Shown piece by piece: positions 16,929 to 26,456 of a stretch of DNA of 64,000 bases. The stretch is from NCBI GenBank assembly GCA_902521355.1, contig CABYRT010000008.1, positions 1-64,000 on the forward strand, in the 5' to 3' direction. The DNA comes from an uncultured Pelagibacteraceae bacterium. Lineage in GTDB: Bacteria > Pseudomonadota > Alphaproteobacteria > Pelagibacterales > Pelagibacteraceae. Made by a program: the position numbers and the translations under genes. Numbering within the stretch: position 1 is the stretch's first letter; every line of letters begins with the position of its first letter. Below the pieces are notes generated by a model. The model saw only the letters and a list, made by a program, of their open reading frames with translations, was not told the DNA's origin and did not search any database.

Positions 16929-17951
16929 ATGAGAAAATTAACAATAATTTCATTGTTTTTTGCTTTAATTTCAAGTTTTACGATTGCAGCTGAGGTCAAC
17001 ATTTTTAGTGCAAGACACTATGATTCTGACATTCAATTATATGAAAAATTTACAGCAGCAACTGGAATTAAAGTAAACGTTGTATCAGGAAAAGATAAAG
17101 CCCTGCAGAAAAGAATTACAGAAGAGGGAGCAGACTGTGTTGGAGATCTATACATCACAGCTGATGCTGGAAGATTAGGTGCATTTGCAGCCAAAGGCAT
17201 GATGCAAAACGCTGGTTGGTCAAAAGCTATTAAGGATGCTGTACCTGCACAATTTAGATCTGCTAAATGGACTGGAATAGCTAAGAGAGCAAGAATAATT
17301 TATTATTCACCTGAAAGAGTAAGTGCAAACGAACTTAATGGTATGACTTACGAAGGTCTAGCTGATCCAAAATGGAAAGGTAGATTAGTAATAAGAAAAT
17401 CTAACAACATTTATAACCAATCTTTAGTTGCTTCACTTGTTAAGAATAATGGTAAAGCAAAAACTGCAGAATGGTCTAAAGCTGTTGTAGCAAACATGGC
17501 AAGAACTCCAAAAGGTAACGACCGTGCTCAAATCATGGCTGTTGCGGCAGGAGAAGCTGATATTGCTGTTGCAAATACATATTATCATGCATTGATGTTA
17601 TCTGGAAAAAAAGGTACTGAACAACAAGAAGCAGCAAAAAAAGTAATGCCTTTTTTCCCTAATCAACAAGATAGAGGAACGCACATTAATATTAGTGGAG
17701 CTGGTATGCTTAAACATGCACCAAACAAAGCTAATGCTGTAAAATTAGTTGAGTTTTTATTATCAACAGAGGCTCAAAATCACATTGTAAATAATACTTT
17801 TGAGTATCCAATGATCAGTGGTGTAACACCTAATGATTTAGTTCCAGGCAAAGAGATGAACTTTGTAATGGATACTAAAACAAGTGTTAAGTCATACGGT
17901 GCAAAACAAGCAGATGCATTAGAAGTAATGTTGGCTGCAGGTTGGAAGTAA
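16929..17951 (+). CDS. futA: Fe(III) ABC transporter substrate-binding protein
   Basis: A 340-aa periplasmic iron-binding protein of the FutA/FbpA/AfuA group. It has a signal peptide (1-20, ending TIAA), the opening VNIFSARHYDSDIQLYEKF, and the conserved tyrosine region IAVANTYYHALM that coordinates ferric iron. It captures Fe(III) and hands it to FutB and FutC, encoded downstream. AAGGAG precedes the ATG and Fur-like operators lie upstream, so iron repression is very likely. A small ORF, then a strong hairpin, separate it from futB, fitting higher expression of the binding protein. Confidence 0.93.
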   Translation: MRKLTIISLFFALISSFTIAAEVNIFSARHYDSDIQLYEKFTAATGIKVNVVSGKDKALQKRITEEGADCVGDLYITADAGRLGAFAAKGMMQNAGWSKAIKDAVPAQFRSAKWTGIAKRARIIYYSPERVSANELNGMTYEGLADPKWKGRLVIRKSNNIYNQSLVASLVKNNGKAKTAEWSKAVVANMARTPKGNDRAQIMAVAAGEADIAVANTYYHALMLSGKKGTEQQEAAKKVMPFFPNQQDRGTHINISGAGMLKHAPNKANAVKLVEFLLSTEAQNHIVNNTFEYPMISGVTPNDLVPGKEMNFVMDTKTSVKSYGAKQADALEVMLAAGWK

Positions 17952-18125
17952 ATGATAGCTGTTAAAAAAAAATTTACTACGGAAGTTGATTATAATAAAT
18001 CTTCCAAAGCATGTCCTGCATGTGCTTCGGAGTGTGAAAAAATCAATAAACGTGTAAATAATAGAAAATTGTCTGAAATTAAAACTAAGGAGGTTCCGCA
18101 TATCCTAAAAGTATTTAATTTTTGA
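17952..18125 (+). CDS. Small Cys-motif protein in the iron operon (57 aa), unknown
   Basis: An ATG directly follows the futA stop and opens a 57-codon frame ending at TGA 18123-18125. The peptide is basic and contains CPACASEC, a C-x2-C-x3-C motif (residues 21-28). It has no signal peptide or membrane helix. Position between an iron-binding protein and its permease suggests a metal- or redox-related role, but no family is recognised. Absence of an obvious Shine-Dalgarno and its small size leave real doubt; conservation in related genomes would decide. Confidence 0.45.
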   Translation: MIAVKKKFTTEVDYNKSSKACPACASECEKINKRVNNRKLSEIKTKEVPHILKVFNF

Positions 18126-18138
18126 TTTTCTAAAGTTT

Positions 18139-18172
18139 GTGCCTATGGTTTGGTCTCCTAAGCCATGGGCAC
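18139..18172 (+). terminator. Hairpin between futA/small ORF and futB (partial terminator)
   Basis: Fourteen-base arms GTGCCTATGGTTTG and TAAGCCATGGGCAC pair along their whole length, with three G-U wobbles, around a six-base loop. The run after it is TTTTGATTTT, an interrupted U tract. This fits an attenuating terminator that lets most transcripts stop after futA while some read into futBC. It could also protect the 3' end of the futA mRNA. Confidence 0.75.
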
Positions 18173-18208
18173 TTTTGATTTTCATGATTATAAGGCGGAT
18201 TATAATAT

Positions 18209-19819
18209 ATGAAATTTAATTCCTGGTACCTTTCTTCATTTTTAGTTTCATTTGTTGTTGCAATTCCAATTTTAACTGTGTTTGCAAGTTTCTTCCAAGA
18301 AACAACTAATTACTTTGATATTTTAAAAAATACATTTTTAATTGAATATATTTATAATTCCTTAATATTACTTTTAGGAGTTTTAGTTCTTACATTATTC
18401 TTAGGTGTTGGCAGTGCATATGTAGTTTCATTTTATGATTTTCCAGGCGTTAAATTTTTTAAATGGGCTTTAATATTATCTTTTGCAGTACCTGCTTACA
18501 TTTATGCTTATTCATTAACTGCTTTTTTTGAAAACTTTGGAACACTATACTCAATATTGAAATCTTTATTTGGACCTGGTGAATATAATCAATCCATTCC
18601 AAAATTTGATGGTATGCTTGGTGCTATTTTATCTATTTCTTTTTCACTATTTGGATATGTTTACGTTTTAACTAGAGCATCTTTTCATTATCAGTCTCAA
18701 AATTTAATAGAATTAGGACAAAATCTAGGTTTTTCAAAATATAAATCTTTCTTTAAAATCATTTTACCATCTGCAAGACCAGCTATAGTTGCGGGTTTAG
18801 CATTAGTTGCTATGGAAACATTATCAGATTTTGGAGCAGTATCATTTTTTGGAATAGCAACTCTTACTACTGGAATATATGATTCATGGATATCTTTTGA
18901 TGATTTAGCTTTTGCAAATCAACTCTCATTTTTTTTACTATTATTTATTCTAGGACTTTTTTTTATTGAGAATATCTCAAGAAAAAAAGCTCAATATCAC
19001 TCTCCAGTTAAGGGAGGAATCAAAGAAAAGAAGAAAATTAAATTAAACTTTTCAAAAGGTTTTTTAGCATTCGGATTTTGTTTTTTAGTTTTTTTAGTCA
19101 GTTTTTTATTCCCTGTTTTACAAATGTTGTATTGGACAATAATTTTTCCAAAAAATTTATTTGATTTAAATACTTTTCAATTATTTATAAACACAATTTA
19201 CCTGGTATTTTTATCAAGTGTTGTTCTAGTAATTTTTTCTTTTATTTCAAATTATGGAAACAGAGTAACTAAAAGTAAATTCTTAAATTATCTTACAACA
19301 TTTTCTATTACTGGTTATGCAATCCCTGGTGTAATTTTAGCTGTAGCATTCATCACTTTTATTGCTTGGTTTGATAATACTTTTATAAAAGCCTTTGAAT
19401 TTAATTCTATAAAGAGAGTATTTATAGGATCTATTTTTGGTTTAGTAATAGTTTATTTTATCAGATTTTATTCATTAGCTTATAACGGTTTGAAAACTGG
19501 TTATGAAAGAATAAATAGGTCAATTGATGAAAGTTCTTATCTTCTTGGTTACTCGAAAATAAAAACCTTTTTAGGAATTCATGTTCCTTATTTAAAAAAT
19601 TCTGTTTTTCTTATAGGGATATTGATTACTATAGAAGTAATAAAAGAATTACCTATAACTTTGATATTGAGACCATTTAACTTTGAAACATTTGCTACAA
19701 CAGCATATATTTTTGCATCTCAAGATCTCTTAGAAGCTGCAGCAGTTCCATCATTATTCTTGATATTAATTGCAAGTACATTTATTTTGATTACGTCTAA
19801 ATTTATTTTGAAAGACTAA
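18209..19819 (+). CDS. futB: Fe(III) ABC transporter permease
   Basis: A 536-aa inner-membrane protein with about 12 hydrophobic helices and two permease halves, as in FbpB/FutB. Each half has an EAA-like loop before a C-terminal helix: ELGQNLGFSKYKSFFKIILPSARPAI (about 171-196) and a second DESSYLLGYSKIKTFLGIHVP. These loops dock on the ATPase. The start ATG follows the attenuator hairpin by about 35 bases. The stop overlaps the futC start by one base. Length is typical for the fused permease. Confidence 0.92.
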   Translation: MKFNSWYLSSFLVSFVVAIPILTVFASFFQETTNYFDILKNTFLIEYIYNSLILLLGVLVLTLFLGVGSAYVVSFYDFPGVKFFKWALILSFAVPAYIYAYSLTAFFENFGTLYSILKSLFGPGEYNQSIPKFDGMLGAILSISFSLFGYVYVLTRASFHYQSQNLIELGQNLGFSKYKSFFKIILPSARPAIVAGLALVAMETLSDFGAVSFFGIATLTTGIYDSWISFDDLAFANQLSFFLLLFILGLFFIENISRKKAQYHSPVKGGIKEKKKIKLNFSKGFLAFGFCFLVFLVSFLFPVLQMLYWTIIFPKNLFDLNTFQLFINTIYLVFLSSVVLVIFSFISNYGNRVTKSKFLNYLTTFSITGYAIPGVILAVAFITFIAWFDNTFIKAFEFNSIKRVFIGSIFGLVIVYFIRFYSLAYNGLKTGYERINRSIDESSYLLGYSKIKTFLGIHVPYLKNSVFLIGILITIEVIKELPITLILRPFNFETFATTAYIFASQDLLEAAAVPSLFLILIASTFILITSKFILKD

Positions 19820-20874
19820 TGGCTAATAATTTTTTTGAAATTGAAAATGTATCTTTTGCAGCTGGCGGGAAAAATAAAGTTAATAATGTTTCTTTAAAAA
19901 TTGAAAATGAAGGTGAAATTGTATGTTTACTTGGTCCATCTGGCATAGGTAAAACCACAATATTAAGAACTATTGCAGGTTTAGAAAAAATTAATAAAGG
20001 TAAAATTAATCTAAAAGGCAGAACAATTTCTTCTGAAAATATTCATATCGAACCAGAAAATCGTAATATTGCTCTATCATTTCAAGAGAACAGCTTATTT
20101 CCTCATTACAATATAGAAAAAAATATTAATCTTGGCTCAGATAGAGTGAAAGATGATAAAAAAATACAAACTAAAGAAGTAATTAATTTTTTAAACTTAA
20201 ACAAAATATTAAATAAATTTCCGCATGAGATAAGTGCTGGCGAAGCCCAAAGAGCATCTCTAGCAAGATCTTTAGTTTCTCAACCTGATTTATTAATGCT
20301 TGATGAGCCATTATCTAATGTAGATCAAAGTTTTAAGGAGGAAATTCAAGTTGAATTAAAACAAATTTTAACAAATTCTAAAATAACTACAATAATTGTA
20401 ACACACGACTCTTATGAAGCTTTTTATCTAGGCAGTAAATGTGGAATAATATTAGATGGTGAATTAAAGCAATATGATGATCCATATAATGTTTATCATT
20501 TACCAAATTCAGTAGAGGTAGTTAATTTTTTAAATAGAGGAACTTTAATACCAGCTGAAGTTACTAGTCCAAAAAGTCTTGAAAACGAGGATTTAGGAAC
20601 AATCACAGGAAATTTTGCAAGACCGTTCCCAATAGGATCTAAAGTAAAACTTTTAATACAGCCAGAAGACTTACAACATGATGATGCGAGCAATCTCAAA
20701 CTTGAAGTAGTAGATAGAAAATTCAGAGGTTCAAATTTTATTTATACATTAAAAACATTAAGTAATAAATTAATACCAGTTTTTGTGCATTCTCATCATA
20801 TTCATCAACATGAAGTTGATGAAAAATTTGGTATAAAAAGACCCATTCATATTGATCATATTGTTTGCTTTTGA
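19819..20874 (+). CDS. futC: Fe(III) ABC transporter ATP-binding protein
   Basis: A 351-aa ABC ATPase. Walker A is GPSGIGKTT (about 38-46), the signature is SAGEAQRASLARSL (a variant of LSGGQ), and Walker B is LLMLDEPLSNVD. A C-terminal TOBE-like domain (about 240-350) is present, as in FbpC-type importers. It energises iron uptake through FutB. The Gly-to-Ala and Gly-to-Glu changes in the signature (SAGEAQ) are mild and common in SAR11-like sequences. Translation is coupled to futB. Confidence 0.92.
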   Translation: MANNFFEIENVSFAAGGKNKVNNVSLKIENEGEIVCLLGPSGIGKTTILRTIAGLEKINKGKINLKGRTISSENIHIEPENRNIALSFQENSLFPHYNIEKNINLGSDRVKDDKKIQTKEVINFLNLNKILNKFPHEISAGEAQRASLARSLVSQPDLLMLDEPLSNVDQSFKEEIQVELKQILTNSKITTIIVTHDSYEAFYLGSKCGIILDGELKQYDDPYNVYHLPNSVEVVNFLNRGTLIPAEVTSPKSLENEDLGTITGNFARPFPIGSKVKLLIQPEDLQHDDASNLKLEVVDRKFRGSNFIYTLKTLSNKLIPVFVHSHHIHQHEVDEKFGIKRPIHIDHIVCF

Positions 20875-20900
20875 ATTTAATTATATAAATCCAAATATGT

Positions 20901-23339
20901 ATGAAAGAGTTACCTAAAAGCACTAAAGTAGTTGTCATTGGAGGTGGTGTTGCTGGAACATCATGTGCTTATCATCTGGCAAGATTTGGATGGAAAGATG
21001 TGGTTTTGCTTGAAAGAGATTTACTCACCTCAGGAACTACTTGGCATGCAGCAGGTCTTCTTGGTCAATTAGGTGCATCATCAACAATTACAAAAATAAG
21101 AAAATATTCTTTAGATCTATATAAAGATTTAGAAAAGACTACAGGATTATCAACTGGAATGAAGCAAAATGGTGCAATTACAGTCGCATCTACCAAAGAA
21201 AGAATGCAAGAACTGCTAAGACAAGCAACAACTGCTCAATTATCAGATGTTGAAGTAGAAGTTCTAGATAAAAAACGTTTGAAGGAATTGCACCCCGTTT
21301 TGCATAGTGAAGATATTGTAGGTGGCGTTTACATGCCAAAAGATGGTCAAGCAGACCCAGTTGGAGTAACCAATGTACTTGCTAAAGCTGCAAGAATGGA
21401 GGGTGCAAAGATTTTTGAAAAATCTCCTGTAAAAAAAATTTTAATTAAAAATTCTAGAATTAGCGGTGTAGAGACTGATAAAGGTGTCATTGATTGTGAA
21501 TACGTTGTTATGGCAACAGGAATGTGGTCAAGACAATTAGGTGAAGAAATAAATGTGAGTGTGCCTTTGTATCCAAACGAGCATTTTTATATCATTACAG
21601 AACCAATAAAAGATTTACCTCAAAATCTTCCAGTATTGAGAGATTATAATGCTTGTTTATATTTAAAAGAAGATGCAGGGAAAATGCTTGTTGGTATTTT
21701 TGAACCAAAGGCAAAACCAGCTTTTAAAGATACAGGAAGAGTGCCAGACAATTTTTCGTTTGGCGAACTGCCAGATGATTTTGATCACTTTGAACCTTAC
21801 TTAGAAAAATCATTTCATAGATTGCCAATGTTAGAAAGTGCAGGAATAAGAAAATTCTTCTCTGGTCCGGAGTCTTTTACTCCAGATACTCAATATTTAT
21901 TAGGCGAAACCCCTGAAGTTAAAAATTTATATACATGTTGTGGCTTTAATAGCATTGGAATTGCTAGTTCAGGAGGAGCGGGGAGAGTTACAGCTGAATG
22001 GATGATGAATGGACATATTAATGAAGATTTATTTTCAGTAGATATTAAAAGATTTCAAAAATTCCACTCATCAAAAAACTTTATTATGGAAAGGGTAACA
22101 GAAACACTTGGTGATCTTTATGGTATGCATTGGCCATTTAAACAGCACAATACATCAAGAAATCAAAAGCTTTTACCTTATCACGAGGAATTAAAAAATG
22201 CTGGAGCTTGTTTTGGAGTTGCAGGAGGTTTTGAAAGACCAATGTGGTATTCATTAAATGGTAAAGAGCCTAAGTATGAATATAGTTTTAATTATCAAAA
22301 TTGGTACCCATCAGCAAAGCATGAAACTTTAAATGCAAGAAAAAATGTTGGACTTTTTGATTTTTCAACTTTTTCAAAGTTTGATTTAAAAGGGGAAAAA
22401 ACTCATGAAGAACTTCAAAAATTATGTACCGCTAACATTAAAAACGAAATTGGCAAAACAACATATACTCATATGCTGAATGAAGATGGTGGAATAGAAA
22501 CAGATTTAACTGTTGTATGTATGGATAAAAACTTTTTTAGAGTTGTAAGCTCTGCAGCTACTAGAGAACACGATAAATACCATATCTTAAAATATTTAGA
22601 TGAAGACGTATCTTTTAAAGATGTAACAGAGGATATTTGTTGTTTAGGATTGTTTGGTCCAAAGAGTAGGGAGATGATCTCGAAAATAAGCAATGATGAT
22701 TTTAGTAACGATAAATTTAAGTTTGGAACTGGAAAGTTCATAATGATAAATGGTGTTAAAGTTTGGGCTCAACGACTTTCTTACGTTGGTGAATTAGGAT
22801 TTGAGCTTTATGTTGACTCAAGTTTAGCAAAGGATTTATATGAAATTCTAATTGAAGAGGGGAAAAACTTCGAACTATCTCATTGTGGAATGCATGCAAT
22901 GGATATTATGAGAATGGAAAGTGGATTTGTTCACTGGGGACATGACATTTCACCAGAAAAAAATCAGTATCAAGCAGGTTTAAAATTTGCAATTAGTTAC
23001 AAAAAAAATGTAAACTTTATTGGAAAAGATGCCCTATTAAAAATTAAAGACCAAAAATTAGATAAGAGAATGATGATGTTTACTCTTAAAGACAGCAAAC
23101 CTGGTGAGCCACTTTTACTACACGAAGAACCTATTTATATGGATGACAAAATAATTGGTAGAACAACTTCAGGAAATTATTCTTTTTGTTATGATAAAAA
23201 TCTATCATTTGGATATGTCAATTCTGGAAATACGATTGAAACATTAAAAGATAAAAATATATACATTGAAATTGAAAAACAAAAATATCCAGCTGAAGTA
23301 TTAGAAAAACCTCTAAACAATAAAGATTTTAAGAACTAA
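20901..23339 (+). CDS. Dimethylglycine/sarcosine dehydrogenase-type flavoenzyme, second copy
   Basis: An 812-aa relative of the enzyme at 6966, with the same two-part plan. GGGVAG (14-19) binds FAD, H49 in GTTWHAAG is the expected covalent flavin ligand, and the C-terminal half is a GcvT-like folate domain (YVGELGFELYVD, HAMDIMRMESG). It has no ETF genes beside it and probably uses the etfBA set 10 kb upstream. Sequence differences from the first copy are spread along the whole length, so the two likely use different substrates, for example sarcosine versus dimethylglycine. Its 3' end overlaps the convergent DMT transporter gene by 11 bases. Confidence 0.85.
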   Translation: MKELPKSTKVVVIGGGVAGTSCAYHLARFGWKDVVLLERDLLTSGTTWHAAGLLGQLGASSTITKIRKYSLDLYKDLEKTTGLSTGMKQNGAITVASTKERMQELLRQATTAQLSDVEVEVLDKKRLKELHPVLHSEDIVGGVYMPKDGQADPVGVTNVLAKAARMEGAKIFEKSPVKKILIKNSRISGVETDKGVIDCEYVVMATGMWSRQLGEEINVSVPLYPNEHFYIITEPIKDLPQNLPVLRDYNACLYLKEDAGKMLVGIFEPKAKPAFKDTGRVPDNFSFGELPDDFDHFEPYLEKSFHRLPMLESAGIRKFFSGPESFTPDTQYLLGETPEVKNLYTCCGFNSIGIASSGGAGRVTAEWMMNGHINEDLFSVDIKRFQKFHSSKNFIMERVTETLGDLYGMHWPFKQHNTSRNQKLLPYHEELKNAGACFGVAGGFERPMWYSLNGKEPKYEYSFNYQNWYPSAKHETLNARKNVGLFDFSTFSKFDLKGEKTHEELQKLCTANIKNEIGKTTYTHMLNEDGGIETDLTVVCMDKNFFRVVSSAATREHDKYHILKYLDEDVSFKDVTEDICCLGLFGPKSREMISKISNDDFSNDKFKFGTGKFIMINGVKVWAQRLSYVGELGFELYVDSSLAKDLYEILIEEGKNFELSHCGMHAMDIMRMESGFVHWGHDISPEKNQYQAGLKFAISYKKNVNFIGKDALLKIKDQKLDKRMMMFTLKDSKPGEPLLLHEEPIYMDDKIIGRTTSGNYSFCYDKNLSFGYVNSGNTIETLKDKNIYIEIEKQKYPAEVLEKPLNNKDFKN

Positions 23340-24210
23340 TTTTCTTTTTTCTACTTTCGGCCTGAACAAATAAAACACCAAAAACTATTATTCCAATAAC
23401 TCCAAAAGTTTTATTAAAATCAAAAGGTACTCCGAATATATAAAAATTGATTAATGTTGACCAAATTAATTGTGAATATTGAAAATTAGTTACAAAAGAT
23501 AAATTTGATAGCTGAATTGCAAATATAATTAAAAGGTGGCTAGTAAAACCTAATACACCAAGAAATATCAACCAAACCCATAACCCTTTATTCTCAATAG
23601 GAGTCCAGTCTAACATTACATAAATAGAGAAAACAATAGCCCCTACAACAGCAGCATAAAATAACGCCACTAAAGGATCATTATTACCAGAAATAAATTT
23701 TGTAAAAAATTGATATAAAGCCCAACATACTGGTGGTACTAAAGGAAAAATTAAGTCTAAACTTAAGACTTTCATACTAGGACTCATTGAATAAATTATG
23801 CATCCGAAGCTTAACAACATTAAAATTATACCTTTCGGTGAAAGAATATCTTTTAAAAATAATGCTGTTAAAATTGATACTATTAATGGAGCTGAGAAAA
23901 ACACTACATATATATCTACTAGGTCAAATTTTTGTAAAGAATGAATGAAAAAAAAAGTAGCAAAAACCATTAATATAGATCTAATAATATTAATTTTAAA
24001 ATTGGTTTTTAAGTTTAACTTAGGTTTTAATATCGCGAATAAAATTAAAATAATCACAAAGTGAAAAAAAAATCTGCCCCAAATTACTTGATTTAATGGC
24101 ATTAATGTTCCTAGATATTTCGCAGTAGAATCTTGGCAAACTAAAATAAAAAATCCAGATATAGATAAAATTATAACTTTGGTAATAGATTTATTTTTAA
24201 GAAAATTCAT
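23329..24210 (-). CDS. EamA/DMT-family permease
   Basis: A 293-aa membrane protein with about ten hydrophobic helices arranged as two EamA repeats, typical of drug/metabolite transporters. Near the N-terminus is the hallmark segment NQVIWGRFFFHFVIILIL. Substrate cannot be read from the sequence. It is the last gene of a - strand group after guaC and a decarboxylating dehydrogenase, from which it is separated by 15 bases, so it may move a related carboxylate or purine compound. That link is inference. Confidence 0.85.
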   Translation of the reverse strand: MNFLKNKSITKVIILSISGFFILVCQDSTAKYLGTLMPLNQVIWGRFFFHFVIILILFAILKPKLNLKTNFKINIIRSILMVFATFFFIHSLQKFDLVDIYVVFFSAPLIVSILTALFLKDILSPKGIILMLLSFGCIIYSMSPSMKVLSLDLIFPLVPPVCWALYQFFTKFISGNNDPLVALFYAAVVGAIVFSIYVMLDWTPIENKGLWVWLIFLGVLGFTSHLLIIFAIQLSNLSFVTNFQYSQLIWSTLINFYIFGVPFDFNKTFGVIGIIVFGVLFVQAESRKKKISS

Positions 24211-24225
24211 AATTTTGATTAAATT

Positions 24226-25299
24226 TTAGACTGAACTAAGATTATCTAAAATTTTTTTTGAACATTGTTCTGTATTACTAGAGCCTTGAAGATCTTTTGT
24301 TCGACTGTCTTTATCTTTAAGAGTTAATTCAATTGATTTTACTATTCTATCAGAAGCTTCTTTTTCACCTAAGTAATCTAACATCATTGCAGCTGACCAA
24401 ATTTGACCTATTGGATTGGCAATTCCTTGACCTGCTATATCTGGTGCAGATCCATGAACTGGTTCAAATAATGATGGATACTTATTCGTTGGATTTATAT
24501 TTCCTGACGGTGCAATTCCAATAGTTCCAGTGCAAGCTGGCCCTAGATCTGATAAAATATCTCCAAAAAGGTTTGATGCGACTATCACATCAAAACGTTC
24601 AGGACTTAGAACAAATCTAGCAGCTAATATATCAATATGGTACTGATCAGTTTCCACATCAGAATAGTTCTTTTTATTCTCATTAAATCTTTCATCCCAA
24701 TAAGGCATTGTAATTGATATTCCATTTGATTTTGTTGCACTTGTTAATTTTTTTCTTTTTCTTTTTTTAGCTAATTCAAAAGCAAATTGTTGAACTCTAT
24801 CTATTCCATATTTTGACATTACTGTTTCTTGAATAACAACTTCTCTATCAGTACCTTGATACATTCTCCCACCGACTGATGAGTATTCTCCTTCAGTATT
24901 TTCTCTAACAATTATCATATCGATATCACCCGGTTTTTTATTAGCTAGTGGCGCATTAACACCTTCAAAAAGTTTTACTGGTCTTAAATTAATAAATTGA
25001 TCAAACTCTCTCCTAAATTTTAATAATGAACCCCAAAGAGTTATGTGATCTGGATATTTATCTGGCATACCAACTGCGCCAAAGAAAATTGCATCGTGTT
25101 TAATTAGTTTATCTTTCCAATCATCAGGCATCATTTTTCCATGCTTTTCGTAATAATCACATGATGCAAAATCATAATCTTCTATATTTAATTTGAATTG
25201 ATGTTGTTGAGAAATTTCTTTTAATATTTTTTTTGCTTCGGGTACAACTTCTTTGCCAATACCGTCGCCAGCAATTGACGCTATAGAATACTCTTTCAT
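24226..25299 (-). CDS. Tartrate/D-malate dehydrogenase (isopropylmalate dehydrogenase family)
   Basis: A 357-aa NAD-dependent beta-hydroxyacid oxidative decarboxylase. IAGDGIGKEVVPEA starts the fold, and DMIIVRENTEGEYSSVGG, PYWDERF, DIL(A)ARFVLSPERFDVIV and GDILSDLGPACTGTIGIAPSGNI follow. The pattern fits the TtuC/DmlA group (tartrate dehydrogenase or D-malate dehydrogenase) better than LeuB, whose usual partners leuCD are absent. It begins immediately before the guaC stop with no spacer. Substrate among D-malate, tartrate and 3-isopropylmalate is unresolved. Confidence 0.82.
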   Translation of the reverse strand: MKEYSIASIAGDGIGKEVVPEAKKILKEISQQHQFKLNIEDYDFASCDYYEKHGKMMPDDWKDKLIKHDAIFFGAVGMPDKYPDHITLWGSLLKFRREFDQFINLRPVKLFEGVNAPLANKKPGDIDMIIVRENTEGEYSSVGGRMYQGTDREVVIQETVMSKYGIDRVQQFAFELAKKRKRKKLTSATKSNGISITMPYWDERFNENKKNYSDVETDQYHIDILAARFVLSPERFDVIVASNLFGDILSDLGPACTGTIGIAPSGNINPTNKYPSLFEPVHGSAPDIAGQGIANPIGQIWSAAMMLDYLGEKEASDRIVKSIELTLKDKDSRTKDLQGSSNTEQCSKKILDNLSSV

Positions 25300-26334
25300 T
25301 TATTTTAAGAATGTATCGTTGAATTGCTTAGTAACTCTTACAAAAGTCGTACACTTACTTAATTGTTTTAAAGAGGGGGCGCCAACATATGTGCAGCTAC
25401 TTCTAACACCACCTAAAATATTCAAAATGGTATCATTAATTTTACCACGGTACTTAACTCTCACTGTTCTGCCTTCACTACTTCTATAATCAGATAGTCC
25501 ACCATAATGTTTATTGTTAGCAGTTTCAGAACTCGATCCATAAAATTCAACATACTTTGAACCATTAGATTTTACTAATTTTCCTTTACCTTCATCATGA
25601 CCTGCAAACATTCCTCCAAGCATAACAAAATCAGCTCCTCCACCAAATGCTTTAGCAACATCACCTGGACATGTACATCCACCATCTGCAATGATATGTG
25701 CACCTAATCCATGAGCAGCATCAGCGCATTCTATCACTGCACTTAACTGTGGATATCCAACTCCAGTTTGTATTCGTGTCGTACAAACACTACCTGGTCC
25801 AATTCCAACTTTAACAATATCTGCACCTGATAAAATTAATTCTTGAGTCATATCAGCAGTAACAACGTTACCTGCTATGATTGTTTTCGTTGGATATTTA
25901 TCTCTAACGGATTTTAAAAATTTACTAAAATGCTCTGAGTAACCGTTCGCAACATCAATACAAATAAATTTAATGAAACTAAATTCTTTTAAAACTTTAT
26001 CTAAATTTTGAAAATCTTCTTTTTTTGTTCCAATACTTAAAGCTACATTTGGATATATTGATTTAATTTTTTTAAATTGTTTAATTTTCTTTACATCATG
26101 TTGTTTTGTTAAACATGTAATCATTCCATAATCAGATAATTTTTCGGCAACACCAAGCACGCCTACACCATCCATGTTAGCTGCCATTATAGGAATTCCA
26201 GACCATTCGTTTTTACTGTATTTAAAACGATAGGTTCTCTTTAAATTAACATCTTTTCTACTTTTAAGAGTGCTTCTTTTAGGTCTAAAAAGCACGTCTG
26301 AATAATCTAGTTTTAGCTCTTCTTCAATTCTCAC
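25300..26334 (-). CDS. guaC: GMP reductase
   Basis: A TIM-barrel IMPDH/GMPR-family enzyme converting GMP to IMP with [24 protein letters not shown] near the start and [20 protein letters not shown] with the active-site Cys identify GMP reductase; no CBS domains are present. GTG 26334 is chosen because it gives the family start [17 protein letters not shown]; an ATG at 26352 would add six residues (MYTFIF) that homologues usually lack. Neither has a clear ribosome-binding site. It heads a - strand group with the tartrate/D-malate dehydrogenase. Confidence 0.88.
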   Translation of the reverse strand: MRIEEELKLDYSDVLFRPKRSTLKSRKDVNLKRTYRFKYSKNEWSGIPIMAANMDGVGVLGVAEKLSDYGMITCLTKQHDVKKIKQFKKIKSIYPNVALSIGTKKEDFQNLDKVLKEFSFIKFICIDVANGYSEHFSKFLKSVRDKYPTKTIIAGNVVTADMTQELILSGADIVKVGIGPGSVCTTRIQTGVGYPQLSAVIECADAAHGLGAHIIADGGCTCPGDVAKAFGGGADFVMLGGMFAGHDEGKGKLVKSNGSKYVEFYGSSSETANNKHYGGLSDYRSSEGRTVRVKYRGKINDTILNILGGVRSSCTYVGAPSLKQLSKCTTFVRVTKQFNDTFLK

Positions 26335-26456
26335 AAAAATGAAGGTATACATTCAATGAATGATAATTCAATTTAATAATTAAGCTTATTAACGTTGTAT
26401 TTGAACAATTTTAAAATTATTGATTGTTTTATAAAAATATAAATTAAAATAAATAA

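Noticed and set aside
24226-25299. 3-isopropylmalate dehydrogenase (leuB)
   Set aside because: The family fits, but the sequence segments are closer to tartrate/D-malate dehydrogenases and no leu genes are adjacent.
25300-26334. IMP dehydrogenase (guaB)
   Set aside because: Same superfamily, but no CBS domains and the start and active-site segments match GMP reductase.
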